Positions 47,126-56,348 of a stretch of 64,000 nucleotides of DNA are shown piece by piece. Source of the DNA: Streptomyces sp. SID8352 (lineage in GTDB: Bacteria; Actinomycetota; Actinomycetes; Streptomycetales; Streptomycetaceae); the NCBI RefSeq assembly GCF_009862265.1, contig NZ_WWGX01000100.1, positions 58,038 through 122,037 on the forward strand, in the 5' to 3' direction. The stretch's first letter is position 1. The number at the start of each line of letters is the position of its first letter. The position numbers and the translations under genes are program-made. The notes below the pieces were generated by a model, which had not been told where the DNA came from, made no database searches, and saw only the letters and a program-made list of their open reading frames with translations.

Positions 47126-47658
47126 GCGTCGTCCCCGTCGGCCGCGTCGGGGCCGGAGCCCTCGATGTCCTGCTCCAGACCGAGCTGCTCCACCAGCCAC
47201 CGGTCGAACTCGATGGCGGCGCGCACCCAGCTCACGGTCGAGGAGATGAAGTGCTCCAGGCTGACGCCCATGCCGATGAGCATCTGCGCCTCACCGATGA
47301 GGCGGACGGTGCCGTCGTCATGGGTGTGGGTGTAGACCTTGGGCCACAGGGTGCGCCGGTTCCAGTCGTCGATGGACTCCAGGAGCTGCGGCTTCACGTC
47401 GATCGTGTGGGGGCGGTCGAAGAACGTCCGCACCGAGAAGACCTGCTGGTCGCCCTCGCCGCGGAACATGAAGTAGGTGCGGAACTGCTCCCACGGCGCC
47501 GCGAGGTCGCCCTCGTCGTCGACGACGTACTTCAGCTCCATCTGTTCCAGGAGCTGCTTCACGAGATCCTGGTCCGGGACGACGGGGCCCGCCGGTCCTT
47601 GGGGCTGCGGGTCGGGCTTGCCCCCGAAGTTCGGAATCGAGGACGGGTCGATGCTCAC
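47122..47658 (-). CDS. YbjN domain protein
   Basis: A 178-residue soluble protein with a YbjN-type fold. The central part has L-K-Y-V-V-D-D-E-G-D, then F-M-F-R-G-E-G-D-Q-Q-V-F, then W-N-R-R-T-L-W-P-K-V-Y-T and a C-terminal helix. YbjN proteins are chaperone-like and of unclear function. The GTG at 47658 has GAAGGGA six to seven bases upstream. The stop codon TAG at 47122-47124 lies inside the end of the MITE-like element, so the C-terminal residues (D-G-D-D-A) may have been fixed by that insertion. Confidence 0.82.
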   Translation of the reverse strand: MSIDPSSIPNFGGKPDPQPQGPAGPVVPDQDLVKQLLEQMELKYVVDDEGDLAAPWEQFRTYFMFRGEGDQQVFSVRTFFDRPHTIDVKPQLLESIDDWNRRTLWPKVYTHTHDDGTVRLIGEAQMLIGMGVSLEHFISSTVSWVRAAIEFDRWLVEQLGLEQDIEGSGPDAADGDDA

Positions 47659-47817
47659 CGTGATTTTCCCTTCGTACGGATCAGGCCATCCTCCCCCATG
47701 CGGGGAGGGGGGTGGCAAGCCCGCCGCACGCCCGCCGGGGCAGGAAGGCTCGATCCGGCCGCCCGCGGCCGGGCGCCGGACGCCCCGCGCGGGTGTCCCC
47801 GCGCGGGGCGGGGGCAC

Positions 47818-47850
47818 CCGGCCGGGCGCACGGGCCGCGCGCCCGGCCGG
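47818..47850 (-). terminator. terminator after clpB
   Basis: CCGGCCGGGCGC (47818-47829) and GCGCCCGGCCGG (47839-47850) form a perfect 12-bp stem with a 9-base loop, seven bases past the clpB stop codon. Confidence 0.75.
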
Positions 47851-47856
47851 AGCGGG

Positions 47857-50454
<2,598 letters not shown>

Positions 50455-50501
50455 GGTGCGGTTCTCCTCCTGTGTCCTCGGGCTCGGCTGCGTCTCCCAG
50501 T

Positions 50502-50516
50502 GCTGACTCAGTCAGC
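50502..50516 (-). promoter_or_regulatory. palindrome next to the clpB HAIR site
   Basis: GCTGACTCAGTCAGC is a perfect 7+1+7 palindrome ending nine bases before the HAIR element on the clpB leader side. It could be a second operator or a leader hairpin. Confidence 0.5.
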
Positions 50517-50525
50517 GTGCACAAA

Positions 50526-50546
50526 CTTGAGTCTATTCCACTCAAG
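50526..50546 (-). promoter_or_regulatory. HspR operator (HAIR) upstream of clpB
   Basis: CTTGAGT (50526-50532), seven bases, ACTCAAG (50540-50546) matches the HspR-associated inverted repeat consensus CTTGAGT-N7-ACTCAAG exactly. Known family fact: HspR with DnaK represses dnaK and clpB from such sites. It overlaps the expected clpB promoter. Confidence 0.93.
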
Positions 50547-51064
50547 GCCGTTTCGGCACGGTCCCCTGCCCAACGACACCGGAACCGTTCCGGGACACGG
50601 CCGCGCCGCGGCACCGCGGGGCGGCGCCGCGGGGCGGCGCCGCGGCCGGGCCAGGAGGAGTACCCGCCACACGCGGGAACGAGGAGGGGGCGCGCGACGA
50701 AGGGTGCGCACGGCGGAGGGGGTGCGCGGCGAAGGGGGTGGGCGGTGGAGGGCGCAGGCGGGGGCGCACGCGGAAAGGGCACGGCCGGGGAGCGCGGGCG
50801 GAACCCGGCGGGCGCGAGCGGGAGGAGCGCCGGGCGCGAGGGGTTTTCCGGCCATTGCCGGGACGGACGCGGGCGACGAGGTCCGGCGCGGGGGCGCGGA
50901 GGAGCCCCGCGAGGGCCGCCGGGGACCGGACGGGGAGGGGGTGCCGAAGGGTCCGGAGCGGGCGAAGCCGTCCGAAAACAACAGCGGCGTCACCGTGTTC
51001 AGGTCACGGTGACGCCGCTGCGGGGGGAAGCACCTGAGCGATGTGTTGCGACGGGGGAATCGCG
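50547..51064. other. intergenic region upstream of clpB, GC-rich repeats
   Basis: No gene is supported. 50590-50650 contains GGCGGCGCCGCGG-type 13-mer repeats, and 50680-50780 is a run of GGTGCGCGGCGAAGGG-like variants. The end holds the terminator of the convergent peptide operon (50982-51020). Confidence 0.5.
50982..51020 (-). terminator. intrinsic terminator of the peptide/Rieske-like operon
   Basis: CAGCGGCGTCACCGTG (50982-50997) and CACGGTGACGCCGCTG (51005-51020) form a perfect 16-bp stem with a 7-base loop. On the minus strand the stem is followed by TTGTTTTCGG, a T-rich tract rare in this genome. It lies 45-83 bases past the stop at 51065. Confidence 0.88.
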
Positions 51065-51400
51065 TCAGGCACTGCGGGGGGTGGCTGTGGTGGTCCTCGT
51101 ACCGGAGGTTTCGGGCTGGGGGAGGCTCTGGTCCCGCTGGTCGAGGTTCACGAAGATCATGCCGTACCGGATGGCACACCGGACCGGCTGCGGCGCACCC
51201 CGGGGCCGCCGCAGGCACCGGTAGGCCCGCACGTCGCCGTCCTCGTCCAGGGTGACGACGACCGGCTCGCCGAAGACGGTCACCATGAGCGAGTCACCGG
51301 GGTGGGGGATCGCGGTGACCAGGTCGATGAAGTGCCAGCCAGAGCGGTACGCGGTGGCCATCTCTCGCCGGAAGGAACGGTCGTCGGGTGGAGTGGTCAT
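51065..51400 (-). CDS. short Rieske-like protein lacking iron-sulphur ligands
   Basis: A 111-residue protein resembling the N-terminal Rieske domain of ring-hydroxylating oxygenases: W-H-F-I-D near residue 23, then P-H-P-G-D-S-L, G-E-P-V-V-V-T-L-D-E-D-G-D-V-R-A-Y-R-C, and later Y-G-M-I-F-V-N-L-D. The cluster ligands are missing: only two Cys (in Y-R-C-L and V-R-C-A) and no paired C-x-H/C-x-x-H, so no 2Fe-2S cluster can form in the usual way. It starts at ATG 51400, five bases after the peptide gene stop, and is clearly cotranscribed with it. Role unknown. Similarity is by pattern only. Confidence 0.6.
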   Translation of the reverse strand: MTTPPDDRSFRREMATAYRSGWHFIDLVTAIPHPGDSLMVTVFGEPVVVTLDEDGDVRAYRCLRRPRGAPQPVRCAIRYGMIFVNLDQRDQSLPQPETSGTRTTTATPRSA

Positions 51401-51405
51401 CGCGA

Positions 51406-51591
51406 TCAGTCCCACACGGTGTCGATCGGAAGGGGCACCGGCCCACCGCCCTTGACAGCGGTCACCGCGGAGTGGGCACCGCCCACCCCGTGCTCACCAC
51501 TCGCCCCGCTCGAGAGGCCGGCCGGCACACCGAAGGCCACGATGGCGGAGAAGGTGGCAACCAACACCGAGCGAAGCATTCTCATACGCAT
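51406..51591 (-). CDS. small exported peptide
   Basis: A 61-residue peptide from the ATG at 51591 (71-72 residues if the ATG at 51624 is used). The start M-R-M-R-M-L-R is followed by a hydrophobic core (S-V-L-V-A-T-F-S-A-I-V-A-F-G-V) and Ala/Gly/Ser-rich cleavage region, a typical Sec signal peptide. The remaining 25-30 residues contain H-G-V-G-G-A-H and end P-V-P-L-P-I-D-T-V-W-D. No Cys. It is divergent from a regulator gene and precedes the Rieske-like gene by five bases, an arrangement that suggests a signal or precursor peptide. That is inference. Confidence 0.6.
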   Translation of the reverse strand: MRMRMLRSVLVATFSAIVAFGVPAGLSSGASGEHGVGGAHSAVTAVKGGGPVPLPIDTVWD

Positions 51592-51725
51592 AGTCGGCTT
51601 CGTCCTCACTTGATGGTCCCTCATTCCCCCGTCCGATAAGACGATGGCTCATTCAGGCACATCATGGCCACACAATCAGTGCATCATGTTCCTGCATGTT
51701 CAGGACCCTGGGGGGTGGATAGTCA
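51592..51725. promoter_or_regulatory. divergent promoter region, AT-rich, with phased heptamers
   Basis: The interval between the peptide gene (minus) and regulator 1 (plus) is clearly less GC-rich than its surroundings. CATGTTC occurs at 51685-51691 and 51695-51701, ten bases apart (one helical turn). TTCAGG occurs at 51652-51657 and 51699-51704. These are candidates for binding by one of the adjacent LuxR-type regulators. Confidence 0.5.
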
Positions 51726-52709
51726 GTGCCAAAAGGGACGAATCCGGAGCATCCCCATTCGCCATCCAAGCTCTGCCCGCAGGGCAGCCGCCTCTACGCA
51801 GACGCCCTCAGGGCCGGCCGCGTGCCCAGAGCCGACGTCGAGGCCGCTCCGTGCCTGGTGGACCAGGGGTTGCTGCGCCTCGACCCGGATGACGACGAGT
51901 GGATGCGTCCCGTTCCACCCTCGATCGCCCTCGCCCAGCGGCTCCATCCGATCGAACGCCAGATCCACGAGCACCACCGGCGGTCCATCGCCCTGGCGGA
52001 GCTGTTCGAACCGTTCATGGGCATCAGTACCCAGGAGACCAGTCCCGCCCACTCCATCACGGTCCTGGAGGGGCTCGACCGCATCAACGCGGCCCTCGAC
52101 CTCGCCACGGCGCAGTGCCACACCGAGGTGCTGACCGTGCAGCCCAGCAGCCACCGCCGCCCCGAGAAACGCCTGATGGAGGGGCTGGAGCGGGACAGGC
52201 CGCTGATCGAACGCGGTGTGCGCATCCGGACGCTCTACCAGCACACCGCCCGCTACAGCCCCGACCGGCTGGCCTACGCCGACCAGTTCACGGACGGGAA
52301 GGTCGAGTACCGCACCATCGACGAGCTGGTGGAACGCCTCATCATCTGCGACGAGACCGTGGCGTTCATCCCCGTCCGCGAGGACCGCCAGGTCGCCCTG
52401 GAGCTGCGTCACCCCGGACTCGTCCAGTACCTCGTCCGCGTCTTCGAGTTCATCTGGAACCGCGCCGTACCGCTCAGCGCCGGAGCGCCCTACGAGGCCG
52501 ACTCGGGCGGCATCACCGAGATCCAGCACTCCATCGCCAAGCTCCTCGTCGAGGGCTACGTCGACGAGGCCATCGCCCGCCGCCTGGGGATGAACGTCCG
52601 CACCTGCCGCGCCCACATCGCCAAGCTTGCCCATCTCCTGGGCAGCGGCAGCCGGGCCCAACTCGGCTACCTGATAGCCCAGTCCGGAATCCTCAGAAAG
52701 GACAACTGA
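51726..52709 (+). CDS. TrmB-like/LuxR-type regulator, paralogue 1
   Basis: A 327-residue regulator. The N-terminal 250 residues are a TrmB-like effector region with motifs shared by its two neighbours: L-T-V-Q-P near 138, I-R-T-L-Y-Q-H, E-L-V-E-R-L-I-I-C-D-E-T-V-A-F-I-P and A-L-E-L-R-H-P. The C-terminal 65 residues are a LuxR helix-turn-helix (I-A-K-L-L-V-E-G-Y, then G-M-N-V-R-T-C-R-A-H-I-A-K-L). GTG at 51726 with GGGGGTGGAT upstream. There is no phospho-receiver. It is divergent from the small peptide operon, which it may control. Confidence 0.82.
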   Translation: MPKGTNPEHPHSPSKLCPQGSRLYADALRAGRVPRADVEAAPCLVDQGLLRLDPDDDEWMRPVPPSIALAQRLHPIERQIHEHHRRSIALAELFEPFMGISTQETSPAHSITVLEGLDRINAALDLATAQCHTEVLTVQPSSHRRPEKRLMEGLERDRPLIERGVRIRTLYQHTARYSPDRLAYADQFTDGKVEYRTIDELVERLIICDETVAFIPVREDRQVALELRHPGLVQYLVRVFEFIWNRAVPLSAGAPYEADSGGITEIQHSIAKLLVEGYVDEAIARRLGMNVRTCRAHIAKLAHLLGSGSRAQLGYLIAQSGILRKDN

Positions 52710-53076
52710 GCCCCGGGAGGAGAGCCCCGCGTGACCGCAGAGGCCCACCGCGACGCACCGGACGGGCCGTGCGACACCCACCGCGCCCTCCGCACCACCG
52801 CGCCGCGCGAAGCGCCCGCCCCGTTCCCGGCACGGACACGGCCCCGCCACCGGCGGGCCACGGGCCGCTCCCGCCACGCGCCCCCGGCCGCACCGTCCCG
52901 TACCGGCACACCGCCACCCTGCGGGCCGCGCGGAGACGAGCATTCCGGAGCGGCTTCGCGGAACCCTCCGCACCGCCCGCTCCCGCACCGCCGTACCCGC
53001 CGCCACCCGCGGCGGCGGGCGCCGCACACCTGCGGCCGCCGCACGGCGGACCCACCACGACCAAGGAGGGGAACCG
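52710..53076. other. intergenic region between regulators 1 and 2, 367 bp
   Basis: There is no convincing gene. A GTG at 52731 has a good GGGAGGAG site but its frame runs into regulator 2 out of phase and lacks codon bias. The end of the region carries CCAAGGAGGGG, the ribosome binding site of regulator 2. Confidence 0.5.
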
Positions 53077-54063
53077 ATGACAGGCCCACATCCGGTACAC
53101 GGACCCGAAGAGGTGTGCGCCGCGGGCATGCGGCTGTACCGGCAGGCACTGAAGGACGGACACCTGGCGGCACCGGACGCCGACGCGGCGCCCTGCCTGC
53201 TCACATCCGGTCTGCTCCACCCGGCGCCCCTGCGCCCCGGCATACTCGAACCGGCCCCTCCGGTCACCGCGCTGCACGGCCTGCTGCGCGCCTCGGGCCG
53301 GCGCATCGCCGACGAACGGCGCCGCGAGGAACGACTGGTGGAGGAGTTCGGCCCGCTCCTGGACGAGATGTCCGACACGGGGGCGAGCACCACCACACTG
53401 CTGCCGGTCTCGGGCAAGGAGCAAATCAGCCGGGCCATCGCCGAGGCCCTGTCCCAGGCCACCGAGCAGGCCCTGACCATCCAGCCCTACCTCGGCTCCA
53501 ACGCCCCGCCCGTCCAGGACAGCGAACGGTCCCTGGCCCGGGACCAGGCGTTCCTGGACCGCGGCGGCCGCATCCGCACCCTCTATCAGCACACGCACCG
53601 TCACGCGCCGCACGTCCTCGCCCGCTACGAACGCCTCACGGGTGATGTCCAGGCGCGCACCCTCGACGAGGTCACCGAGCGGCTGATCGTCGTGGACGAC
53701 ACCGTCGCCTTCATCCCCGCCAGCCCGGACCGCTCCAGCGCGCTGGAGATCCGCCACCCGGCCCTCATCGCCTACTTCACCAACACCTTCGACCGGCTCT
53801 GGCAGCTGGCCGTCCCCATGCACCCCCGGGCCGTGCGGCAGGCCACCCTCAACGGCGTCACTCCGCGCCAGCGGGCCATCGCCAACCTCCTCGTGGAGGG
53901 CCACACCGACTCCGCGATCGCCGACCGCCTCGGCATGAACGTCCGGACCGCCCGCGTCCACATCGCCAAGCTCGCGGCCATCCTCGGCAGCGAGAGCCGG
54001 GCCCAGCTCGGCTACCTCATAGGACGGTCGGGGATTCTGGAGCAGGCGCCCGGGGCGCCGTGA
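53077..54063 (+). CDS. TrmB-like/LuxR-type regulator, paralogue 2
   Basis: A 328-residue paralogue of the gene at 51726. It shares I-R-T-L-Y-Q-H-T, R-L-I-V-V-D-D-T-V-A-F-I-P, E-I-R-H-P-A-L and an almost identical helix-turn-helix tail (G-M-N-V-R-T-A-R-V-H-I-A-K-L-A). GGAGGGG lies five bases before the ATG at 53077. Its 3' end overlaps the 3' end of the convergent regulator 3 by 47 bp. It arose by tandem duplication, judging from the shared layout and position. Confidence 0.83.
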   Translation: MTGPHPVHGPEEVCAAGMRLYRQALKDGHLAAPDADAAPCLLTSGLLHPAPLRPGILEPAPPVTALHGLLRASGRRIADERRREERLVEEFGPLLDEMSDTGASTTTLLPVSGKEQISRAIAEALSQATEQALTIQPYLGSNAPPVQDSERSLARDQAFLDRGGRIRTLYQHTHRHAPHVLARYERLTGDVQARTLDEVTERLIVVDDTVAFIPASPDRSSALEIRHPALIAYFTNTFDRLWQLAVPMHPRAVRQATLNGVTPRQRAIANLLVEGHTDSAIADRLGMNVRTARVHIAKLAAILGSESRAQLGYLIGRSGILEQAPGAP

Positions 54064-55060
54064 CGACCGGTGCCGGCGGATGCGGACCGTCCAGGCCCAC
54101 CTGGGCGATCCGCACGCCGAGCTGGGTCCTGCTGGCCGCGCCCAGGGTCTCCGAGAGACGGGCGATGTGTGTGCGGGCCGTCCGGACGCTGATCCCCAGC
54201 CGCTCCGCGATCACCGCGTCCTGGTGGCCCTCGGCCAGCAGCGCCGCGATGGAGCGCTCGCGGTGGGAGATGCCCTCGATCCCGGTGTCCGGGAGCGGCG
54301 TGGTCAGCGGGATCGCCAGCCGCCACATCCGCTCGAAGACGGTGGCCAGGTAGGAGATCAGCGCCGGGTGCCGCAGCTCCAGCGCCATCGTGCAGTCGGC
54401 GTTGGCGGGGATGAAGGCCACCGTGCGGTCGAAGAGGATGAGCCGGTCCAGGACCTCGTCCAGGGTGCGGGCCTCCACCGTGTCGCCCATCAGCTCCAGG
54501 TAGTTGAGCAGACCCTGACCGTGCCGGGCCACATGGGTGTACAGGTCCCTCATCCGCACCCCCCGCCCGCGCAGCGCCAGCGCCCGGTGCAACCCCTCGG
54601 ACAGCTCGGCCTCCCGCCGGATGCCGCCGGGCTGCACCGTGAGCACTTCCTTCGTGCAGACCCTGGTCGCCTCGTCCATCGCGGCCTGGATGCGGGAGAG
54701 CCCGTCCAGCACCCTGATCGCCGTGCCCTCCGCGGCGGCCGGCGCCCGGAGCGGCCCGCCCAGCCCCGCGTACACCTCGAACGCCTCCACCGCCGAGCCC
54801 ACCCGCCGCTGGCTGGCGCTGACCTCGTCGTACACCTCGCGCAGCAGCCGGGTCATCACCTCCTGCGGCGACGTCGGCACCAGCCAGTCCATGTCGTCCG
54901 GGTCGGGGTGCAGCAGCGCCAGTTCCAGCAGACAGGGCACCGGCTCCGCGTCGGCCCGCGGGACCCGCCCGCGCCGCACGGCACGGGAGTACACGTGGTC
55001 CCCGGCCCGGCACAGCCGGTCGGCACCGTGGGGATGCTGCTCCGTTCCGCGCTCGGCCAT
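54017..55060 (-). CDS. TrmB-like/LuxR-type regulator, paralogue 3
   Basis: A 347-residue regulator of the same family in opposite orientation. Shared parts are L-T-V-Q-P-G, V-R-M-R-D-L-Y-T-H-V-A-R, R-L-I-L-F-D-R-T-V-A-F-I-P, L-E-L-R-H-P-A-L and the tail G-I-S-V-R-T-A-R-T-H-I-A. It is more diverged from the other two than they are from each other. The start is uncertain: ATG at 55060 is chosen, GTG at 55072 has a better GGAAGGAG site but 12 bases away. Its last 47 bases are antisense to the end of regulator 2. Confidence 0.82.
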   Translation of the reverse strand: MAERGTEQHPHGADRLCRAGDHVYSRAVRRGRVPRADAEPVPCLLELALLHPDPDDMDWLVPTSPQEVMTRLLREVYDEVSASQRRVGSAVEAFEVYAGLGGPLRAPAAAEGTAIRVLDGLSRIQAAMDEATRVCTKEVLTVQPGGIRREAELSEGLHRALALRGRGVRMRDLYTHVARHGQGLLNYLELMGDTVEARTLDEVLDRLILFDRTVAFIPANADCTMALELRHPALISYLATVFERMWRLAIPLTTPLPDTGIEGISHRERSIAALLAEGHQDAVIAERLGISVRTARTHIARLSETLGAASRTQLGVRIAQVGLDGPHPPAPVVTAPRAPAPESPTVL

Positions 55061-55375
55061 CGCCCATCCCACCCCCGGTTCCGGCTCCTTCCGCAGCGCA
55101 ACTATGCGCGGCCGGGACGGGGTCCGCAACACGGCTTCACCCCGGCGGGCAGCGGACATATGCCGAAACGGGCTTCTTTGTACGTCCTCCCCTTCTCCTC
55201 GTTGCAACAAGCTGAAGGTGTCGGGGCGGTGCGCGGACCCTGCATGCTGACCCCGGCGGCGCCGGGCCCGTTCCCACCGCGCACCCGCCCGTGGCACCCG
55301 CCCGGGCCGGTACCGGGGCGCCGCCGCGGGCTGTCGACGGAGTGCCGACGGAGTGACCGGGAGGGACCGACCATC
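55061..55375. promoter_or_regulatory. divergent promoter region with GTTGCAAC palindrome
   Basis: The region between regulator 3 (minus) and the LuxR gene at 55376 (plus) has an AT-richer core at 55155-55215. CTCGTTGCAACAAG at 55198-55211 is a 14-base near-palindrome centred on GTTGCAAC. It could be the operator for one of the local regulators. Confidence 0.45.
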
Positions 55376-56068
55376 GTGATACGCGTGAGCGTTCTCGGCT
55401 CTGAACCACTGGAACGGGCCGGAGTCAGGCGCGCCCTGGAGGAGGACGGCAGGGCCCGGGTCGTCGGCGAGATGGCGGCGGCCACCCCGCACCTGCTGCG
55501 GACGCACCGCCCGGACGTCCTGGTCAGCAGCCACGGCCGCCCCGAACAGGCCCTGGACGTCCTCCGGTTGTCCAGGGCGTCCGCGGCACCGGGACCCGCG
55601 GGCGTGCCGGCCCCGGCCCATGTGGTCCTCACCAGCGGACTGTCCGAACACTCCACGCGCATGCTGCTGCGCCACGGGGCCCGGGGGATCCTGCTGCGCC
55701 GCCACGCCATGCGGCACCTGCCGTGGGCGGTGCGGGCGGCCGCCGCCGGGACCGTCGCGCTCGGCCCCGCCGCCGCGCGGTTCCTGGTCGACCAGTACGT
55801 CCACCCCGGTCACACGGCGGACGCGGTGGCGGCGGCGCGCACCCTGCTCGACCGGCTGAGCTCCCGCGAGCACGAGATCGTACGACTGCTGGCGGAGGGG
55901 GCCTCGAACCCCGGTGTGGCCAGGACCCTGGGGATCAGCCCCCACACGGTCAAGGACCACATCCGCGGGGTGTACGCCAAGCTGGGCGTCGACAACCGGG
56001 TCCAGGCGTCCCGCGTCGTCTGGCAGGCCCAGGTCCCCGCCCGGCCGTCGTCGCGGGCACCGTGGTGA
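55376..56068 (+). CDS. LuxR-type regulator with degenerate receiver
   Basis: A 230-residue protein with the outline of a NarL/FixJ response regulator, but the receiver has lost its key residues. The acidic pair is replaced (V-S-V-L-G-S-E-P), and the phospho-acceptor position reads V-L-V-S-S-H-G instead of an Asp. The C-terminal LuxR helix-turn-helix is intact: L-S-S-R-E-H-E-I-V-R-L-L, then H-T-V-K-D-H-I-R-G-V-Y-A-K-L. It is therefore an atypical, probably phosphorylation-independent regulator. GTG at 55376 with GGGAGGG upstream. It is divergent from regulator 3; no kinase gene is adjacent. Confidence 0.85.
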   Translation: MIRVSVLGSEPLERAGVRRALEEDGRARVVGEMAAATPHLLRTHRPDVLVSSHGRPEQALDVLRLSRASAAPGPAGVPAPAHVVLTSGLSEHSTRMLLRHGARGILLRRHAMRHLPWAVRAAAAGTVALGPAAARFLVDQYVHPGHTADAVAAARTLLDRLSSREHEIVRLLAEGASNPGVARTLGISPHTVKDHIRGVYAKLGVDNRVQASRVVWQAQVPARPSSRAPW

Positions 56069-56146
56069 TCGGTCCGAAGAGGAGCGGCTGAGGGCCGCGG
56101 GCATCGCGGGCCGGAGGGACGAGGGCCCGTTCTCCAGCAGGTACCT

Positions 56147-56187
56147 GAAATCGGTGAACACTTCGGGGCGAAGTGTTCACCGATTTC
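56147..56187 (+). terminator. 19-bp perfect hairpin closing the regulator island
   Basis: GAAATCGGTGAACACTTCG (56147-56165), loop GGG, and CGAAGTGTTCACCGATTTC (56169-56187) form a perfect 19-bp stem that is markedly AT-richer than its surroundings. It lies 79 bases past the stop of the LuxR gene at 56068. A terminator is the simplest reading; there is no U-tract. Confidence 0.7.
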
Positions 56188-56281
56188 GCACCCTGCCCCC
56201 GCGGAGCCCCGCGCGGTCCCGCGAGCGGCCGTCGGCCGGGGCGGGGCGGGCCTCGGGCCGGACGGTCTCCTCACGCGCGAG

Positions 56282-56315
56282 GGGCCCGACGGTCCGTGAT
56301 CGGATCGTCGGGCCC
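56282..56315 (-). terminator. terminator of the dnaK operon
   Basis: GGGCCCGACG (56282-56291) and CGTCGGGCCC (56306-56315) form a perfect 10-bp stem with a 14-base loop, 34-67 bases past the hspR stop codon. Confidence 0.75.
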
Positions 56316-56348
56316 ACGAAGCCGCGGCAGCGCGCCGGCGGCGCGGCG

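Noticed and set aside
50472..51224. 250-codon plus-strand frame over the clpB upstream region
   Set aside because: It covers the clpB operator, a terminator and GC repeats, and overlaps the Rieske-like gene in antisense without any domain.
51065..51400. Functional Rieske ferredoxin
   Set aside because: The Cys/His ligand pattern needed for a 2Fe-2S cluster is absent.
52731..53645. Frame starting at a GTG with a good GGGAGGAG site after regulator 1
   Set aside because: It runs through regulator 2 out of frame and encodes only Pro/Arg-rich sequence; regulator 2 has its own strong site.
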